Assembly (NCBI RefSeq): GCF_000013985.1
Contig: NC_008048.1
Coordinates: 1,240,001-1,304,000, forward strand
DNA: 64,000 nucleotides
Direction: 5' to 3'
DNA from: Sphingopyxis alaskensis RB2256
GTDB taxonomy: Bacteria; Pseudomonadota; Alphaproteobacteria; Sphingomonadales; Sphingomonadaceae
Below the pieces are notes generated by a model. That model made no database searches. It saw only the letters and a list, made by a program, of their open reading frames with translations, and was not told the DNA's origin. Position numbers and translations under genes: made by a program. This document shows, one piece after another, positions 60,431 through 64,000 of the stretch (position 1 is the stretch's first letter; each line of letters starts with the position of its first letter).

Positions 60431-62407
60431 TCAGCCGCTATCGAACCCGTGTTCACGAATGCGCGCAAGCACCTCGAGCGCGTGCTTTGCCTGGAAATCG
60501 GTGGGTATCCGTCGCGGCATCGAACTGCAAATCTCTAGAACTTGCATATCCTTAGGAGTCAGTTTCTTTTTCGCCCGCCCCCATTCCATTACATTATTCC
60601 AGAATGGAGCCTTAAGTTTCACGACTTCGGCCTGAGCGTTTATGCCCTCTGTCAACACCGTGTTAGCGCGAGCTTCGCGTTCCTCGGTGCGAACGGTATC
60701 TACGAGGGCCAAGCAACTTCCGAAATCTTCCCCATACTTCAGTGTTCGGCTCTTAAGGCCGTTCCAACAGGCCTGTTGCTTTGCCCATTCCGACATGTTG
60801 CGAACGCCAGTCGGAGGATGCGTAATCGCATCATGAGCCTCCGCCGCGGCGAGAAGCAGGGCGCGCAGAAGGGCATCGGAAACCGCCTGCCGCCGCCAGA
60901 TGGTGTCGAGATCGAGCATCTGTTTCTGGCCATTGGCATCGTGAAACACTTTTGCCATGGCGTAGGTGACGATATTGGCGCGATAGCCGCCTTCGTACCA
61001 ATCTTGCTTTGGCACTTCGCTTTCCAACCTGCGGAAGATGATGGCCTTTGCAATCAGGCGCCGATACCAAAGTTCATCATACTTGCTGTCGCTCTTTGGC
61101 CAGGCCTCACCGATCTCTCTCGCGAAATCGGCAAAGTTCTTCTGCGCCCCCCGCGAAACAATGTGAGGATGCCCGGAGGCCGAGTATTCGAACTTCGCTA
61201 GGTCAGTCTTGCTAAAGAGCTGCGCCTTGGGGAACTCTAGATCAAACTTCTTCTGCTGTGCGACCGTAAGTCGGCTCCGCGCGTTGATGAACTGACCGCG
61301 AGAACGCTCATAGAACCACTTGCTGTCGTGACGCTCACCTTCACGCGCAGTGAAGATGACGCTCCGAGAAAACTGCTCGATACGGATGTGGAAGGGGTGA
61401 TTGGAAAAAAAGTCGGCCGCATTCACCTTGTTCTGAGTATTGGCGTACTCCGATATCTTTGGCACAATTTCCTCTGACCGATCAGGAGGCACCACTGTCA
61501 GCTTCATTTGCACGAATACATGCGAAAGCTGCTCCTTCGCCGTTTTAAGTGCGCTGTGAATCGATCCTGTCGTCTGCGCTCCGTTTACGATCTGCAAATT
61601 GTTAATGGAAGCAATCGCAAGACCTTCTTCCGAACGAACACAGGTGACTTCGTCTGCCGTGGCGGATAGTCCATTGTTGTATGGAAAGAAGAGCTCAGGC
61701 TCCTCCTTAACGGTCTTCTGGATGCCCTTGTTCGTCTTCGCCCGCGCCTGAAGAAAAGACCGCACATTCGCCTCCAGCAGGCGCGCGCCCCATCGATCAT
61801 AGATCGCTGCCAACTGCTGACCTGGCACGATCATTAGATAGCTCTCGAGAGCTGCGTCGGTCTGGGAAGCCTTGAGCGCAGGTAGGGGAGCGCCGAAATC
61901 ATTGGCGAAATCGATCACCATATCCTCTCGCGCCTGACCGGATCGGTCGAAACGTTCGAATCGTGCGAGATCCCATACAGACCAGGTGACTGGTACATCG
62001 CCAAGTTCTGCAAGTTTCACCGCGTCATCCCGGCCGATATACTGGCGGTTCGAAACAAGGATCAGCTTGACCTTAGTGACCCGCGACCACGTGGTGATGA
62101 TCAAATCCGAGACCTGAAATGCGGGGCTGACTTCATTCAACGAATCCCTGAACTCTTCGGTCCGGGCTTTTTTAAGGAAGCGGATCAGAGGATTGAGGAT
62201 AGGCGAAACGTCGGATTTCCCGAAGGTCTGAACTTCGTCGCCGTCAACGAAATCACAGACGATCAGTCCGAGAACACCCTCTGCGTCGCGTGGGTCACCT
62301 GCATACCCATCGATCCTGAGCTTCTGTGCGCCCTCACCAATCTGGTAATAGGCACGGTCGGCCACCTCAATGTTGATTTGCGCTGAGAACTGACCCGGGA
62401 TTTTCAT
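60431..62407 (-). CDS. AIPR-family (abortive infection phage resistance) protein, 5' end replaced by IS21
   Basis: A 658-residue frame with the AIPR domain (PF10592 type): LRIDGYAGDPRDAEGVLGLIVCDFVDGDE near the N-terminus, IVPGQQLAAIYDRWGARLLEANVRSFLQARAKTNKGIQKT and FFPYNNGLSATADEV plus INNLQIVNGAQTTGSIHSAL in the centre. Relatives act in anti-phage abortive infection. The first about 9 codons (MKIPGQFSA) are the end of the IS21 element at 62384-62407, so the natural N-terminus (about 40 residues in relatives, before ..ADRAYYQIGEG) was cut off by insertion. GC is lower than the neighbours. Probably inactive, or expressed as a truncated product from the IS end. Confidence 0.85.
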   Translation of the reverse strand: MKIPGQFSAQINIEVADRAYYQIGEGAQKLRIDGYAGDPRDAEGVLGLIVCDFVDGDEVQTFGKSDVSPILNPLIRFLKKARTEEFRDSLNEVSPAFQVSDLIITTWSRVTKVKLILVSNRQYIGRDDAVKLAELGDVPVTWSVWDLARFERFDRSGQAREDMVIDFANDFGAPLPALKASQTDAALESYLMIVPGQQLAAIYDRWGARLLEANVRSFLQARAKTNKGIQKTVKEEPELFFPYNNGLSATADEVTCVRSEEGLAIASINNLQIVNGAQTTGSIHSALKTAKEQLSHVFVQMKLTVVPPDRSEEIVPKISEYANTQNKVNAADFFSNHPFHIRIEQFSRSVIFTAREGERHDSKWFYERSRGQFINARSRLTVAQQKKFDLEFPKAQLFSKTDLAKFEYSASGHPHIVSRGAQKNFADFAREIGEAWPKSDSKYDELWYRRLIAKAIIFRRLESEVPKQDWYEGGYRANIVTYAMAKVFHDANGQKQMLDLDTIWRRQAVSDALLRALLLAAAEAHDAITHPPTGVRNMSEWAKQQACWNGLKSRTLKYGEDFGSCLALVDTVRTEEREARANTVLTEGINAQAEVVKLKAPFWNNVMEWGRAKKKLTPKDMQVLEICSSMPRRIPTDFQAKHALEVLARIREHGFDSG

Positions 62408-62423
62408 CGAGAACTGACCCGGG
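62384..62423. repeat. IS21-type multiple terminal repeats
   Basis: TGAGAACTGACCCGGG (62384-62399) and CGAGAACTGACCCGGG (62408-62423) are direct copies 24 bp apart. IS21-family ends carry such tandem repeats and begin with TG. The outer TG at 62384 therefore marks the left boundary of the element inside the AIPR frame. Confidence 0.8.
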
Positions 62424-62472
62424 TGGGTATGGGTTAAGTGTTGCCCTTAGCGGGCATCGTCAAGTGTTGGCA

Positions 62473-63240
62473 TTACCCCTTTCTGGATTTGGGCGCGGTG
62501 GAACTGGCCCTGAAGCGGAAGCTGTCATTGCCGGTCTCGAGAATGTGGCAATGGTGGGTCAGGCGATCCAGTAAAGCGGTCGTCATCTTGGCATCGCCGA
62601 AGATGCTGGCCCACTCGCTGAAGCTCAGGTTGGTGGTGATCACCACGCTGGTGCGTTCATACAGCTTACTGAGCAGATGGAACAGCAGGGCACCGCCTGA
62701 CGGGCTGAACGGGAGATATCCCAACTCGTCCAATATTATGAGGTCGAGCTTGAGCAGCCGCTCGGCCAGTTGGCCTGCCTTGTTAGCCGCCTTTTCCTGT
62801 TCCAGCGCATTGACCAGATCGACGGTGGCGAAGAAGCGAACTTTTCTACGGTGGTGCTCGACCGCTTGGACGCCAAGGGCGGTGGCGATGTGGCTTTTGC
62901 CGGTGCCGGGCCCGCCGATCAGCACCACATTGTCGGCGCTATCCATGAAGTCACCGCGGTAGAGCTGACGCACCAAGGCCTCATTGATCTCGCTGGCGGC
63001 GAAGTCGAAGCCGGCCAGATCCTTGTAGGCAGGGAAGCGGGCAGCCTTGATCTGATAGGCGATTGAGCGGACCTCGCGCTCGGCCATCTCAGCTTTGAGC
63101 AACTGGGACAGTACCGGCACGGCCGCCTCGAAGGCAGGGGCGCCTTGCTCGATCATGTCGCCGACGGCCTGAGCCATACCATACATCTTGAGGCCGCGCA
63201 GCATCACGACGACCGCGGCGCTGGCGGGGTCATGACGCAT
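62473..63240 (-). CDS. istB: IS21-family transposition helper ATPase IstB
   Basis: A 255-residue AAA+ ATPase that assists IstA in target choice. Walker [10 protein letters not shown] and Walker [13 protein letters not shown] are present, with [34 protein letters not shown] as the sensor and lid region. Its ATG at 63240 overlaps the istA stop by 11 bp, the standard IS21 arrangement. Intact. Confidence 0.97.
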   Translation of the reverse strand: MRHDPASAAVVVMLRGLKMYGMAQAVGDMIEQGAPAFEAAVPVLSQLLKAEMAEREVRSIAYQIKAARFPAYKDLAGFDFAASEINEALVRQLYRGDFMDSADNVVLIGGPGTGKSHIATALGVQAVEHHRRKVRFFATVDLVNALEQEKAANKAGQLAERLLKLDLIILDELGYLPFSPSGGALLFHLLSKLYERTSVVITTNLSFSEWASIFGDAKMTTALLDRLTHHCHILETGNDSFRFRASSTAPKSRKG

Positions 63241-64000
63241 GACGCAGCTCCCTCAGCGTGTCGTAGCGGCCTACATCGGCTTTGGGCTCCGTGCTAAGGC
63301 GCAGGGCCTGCGGGGCATCGATCGTTGGTGCCGGTGGCGCCTTGCCGTCAATCAGGCGGTGCAGCACGTTGAGCACATGAGTTTTAGTTGGCACACCGTC
63401 CTCAAGAGCCAACTCGACTGCGCATAAAACGGACTGCTCATCATGGTGCAAAACAAGAGATAGGATCTCAACCATCTCCTTGTCACCGCCGAGCCGCTTG
63501 AGCAGTTGGGTCTGCAACTGGCGGAATGCCTCGGGCATCTCAAGGAATGGCGCACCATTGCGCAGGGCGCCGGGCTTGCGCTGAACGACAGCCAGATAGT
63601 GGCGCCAGTCATAGATCGTGCGTCCCGGCTTCTGATGGGACCGGTCAATGATCCGCTCGTGTTCGCACAAGACTTGTCCTTCCGCGACGATGACAAGCCG
63701 CTCGGGGTAAACTCTCAGGCTGACGGGCCGATTGGCAAAGGAGGCTGGCACACTGTAACGGTTGCGCTCGAAGGCGATTAGGCAGGTGGGCGACACGCGC
63801 TTGGTCTGCTCGACGAAGCCATCGAAGGGCCTCCCCATGGGCATCAAGCTGATTACCTCTTCGGCGTGCACATCGGCGATGGTGCCAGGTAATGTGCCGT
63901 GCTGGATTTCTGCCCACTGCGCGACACATTGTTCCTCAAGCCAGGCATTGAGAGCTGCAAGATCTGGGAAGCTGGGCATGGGCTGCCACAGACGGTGACG
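63230..64000 (-). CDS. istA: IS21-family transposase IstA, C-terminal part (runs off window)
   Basis: The frame is open from 63230 to the window edge; at least 256 codons are visible and the gene continues beyond 64000. The visible part has the C-terminal region of IstA ([43 protein letters not shown], then [30 protein letters not shown]). The HTH and DDE catalytic core lie outside. The in-frame ATG at 63979 is internal, not the start. Confidence 0.93.
   Translation of the reverse strand, partial: RHRLWQPMPSFPDLAALNAWLEEQCVAQWAEIQHGTLPGTIADVHAEEVISLMPMGRPFDGFVEQTKRVSPTCLIAFERNRYSVPASFANRPVSLRVYPERLVIVAEGQVLCEHERIIDRSHQKPGRTIYDWRHYLAVVQRKPGALRNGAPFLEMPEAFRQLQTQLLKRLGGDKEMVEILSLVLHHDEQSVLCAVELALEDGVPTKTHVLNVLHRLIDGKAPPAPTIDAPQALRLSTEPKADVGRYDTLRELRHAS

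Larger units (their letters stand above)
62384..64000 (-). mobile_element. IS21-family insertion sequence, left part (runs off window)
   Basis: Holds the terminal repeats, istB and the C-terminal half of istA, in normal IS21 order read leftward (istA then istB, overlapping). The right end lies beyond base 64000, so target duplication cannot be checked here. The other piece of the interrupted AIPR gene should lie just past that end. Confidence 0.9.

Overview
The window is high-GC DNA with dense, tightly packed genes. It looks like a chromosome piece from a sphingomonad alphaproteobacterium, probably Sphingopyxis or a close relative. I base this on overall protein character, the Shemin-type hemA, the carboxyspermidine polyamine pathway, the lepB-rnc-era order, the PhaR repressor, a large TonB-dependent receptor and abundant short GC-rich intergenic palindromes. 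The genus is an inference. I see no tRNA, rRNA or CRISPR array.

Layout. 1-3.0 kb: a leftward polyamine operon (carboxyspermidine dehydrogenase, then a secreted-type hydrolase, a small DMT protein and the start of nspC). 3.1-8.9 kb: a serine/threonine dehydratase, a lipoprotein, a cytochrome b561-YceI fusion, a nitroreductase, hemA and murI. 9.1-13.7 kb: plsY-dprA, a small ORF and topA, whose start codon directly follows a terminator-like hairpin. 13.8-19.4 kb: era-rnc-lepB (leftward), then pgi and gor.

19.4-29.1 kb is a propionyl-CoA to succinyl-CoA block. A divergent ScfR/PrpR-type regulator faces pccB across an array of TTTGCAAA-type sites. Downstream come a low-GC unknown gene, methylmalonyl-CoA epimerase, methylmalonyl-CoA mutase, biotin synthase, a 34-residue membrane microprotein and pccA. 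BioB makes the biotin that PccA carries. pccB has a one-base frameshift near its 5' end.

29.2-48.4 kb: a CsaA-like tRNA-binding protein, a cyclase, an MHS-type transporter, alr, a TonB-dependent receptor, phaR, proS (archaeal/eukaryal type), rnr, a MmyB-type regulator divergent from a small membrane protein, a universal stress protein, pdhC, a DUF559 endonuclease, lpdA and an amidohydrolase. 48.5-60.1 kb: an acyl-CoA degradation cluster with enoyl-CoA hydratase, two pairs of acyl-CoA dehydrogenases, an AMACR-like enzyme, thiolase, an HSD10-like dehydrogenase and a nitronate monooxygenase-like flavoprotein. 60.4-64.0 kb is accessory DNA: an AIPR-family abortive-infection gene whose 5' end has been replaced by the end of an IS21-family element (istB, partial istA).

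The most unusual feature is the palindromic repeat load. Family A is short GTCATCCC/GTCGCCCC hairpins. Family B has GTCGAGCGAAGTCGAGAC arms. Family C has CCCTCTCCC-GCAAG-GGGAGAGGG arms. They sit in many intergenic gaps. Two family A units are read in frame inside the pdhC linker. Two inverted family B copies flank the cyclase gene. Two nearly identical inverted family C copies of about 50 bp flank the DUF559 endonuclease, giving a roughly 490-bp transposon-like unit between pdhC and lpdA. This unit is the best candidate here for an undescribed mobile system.
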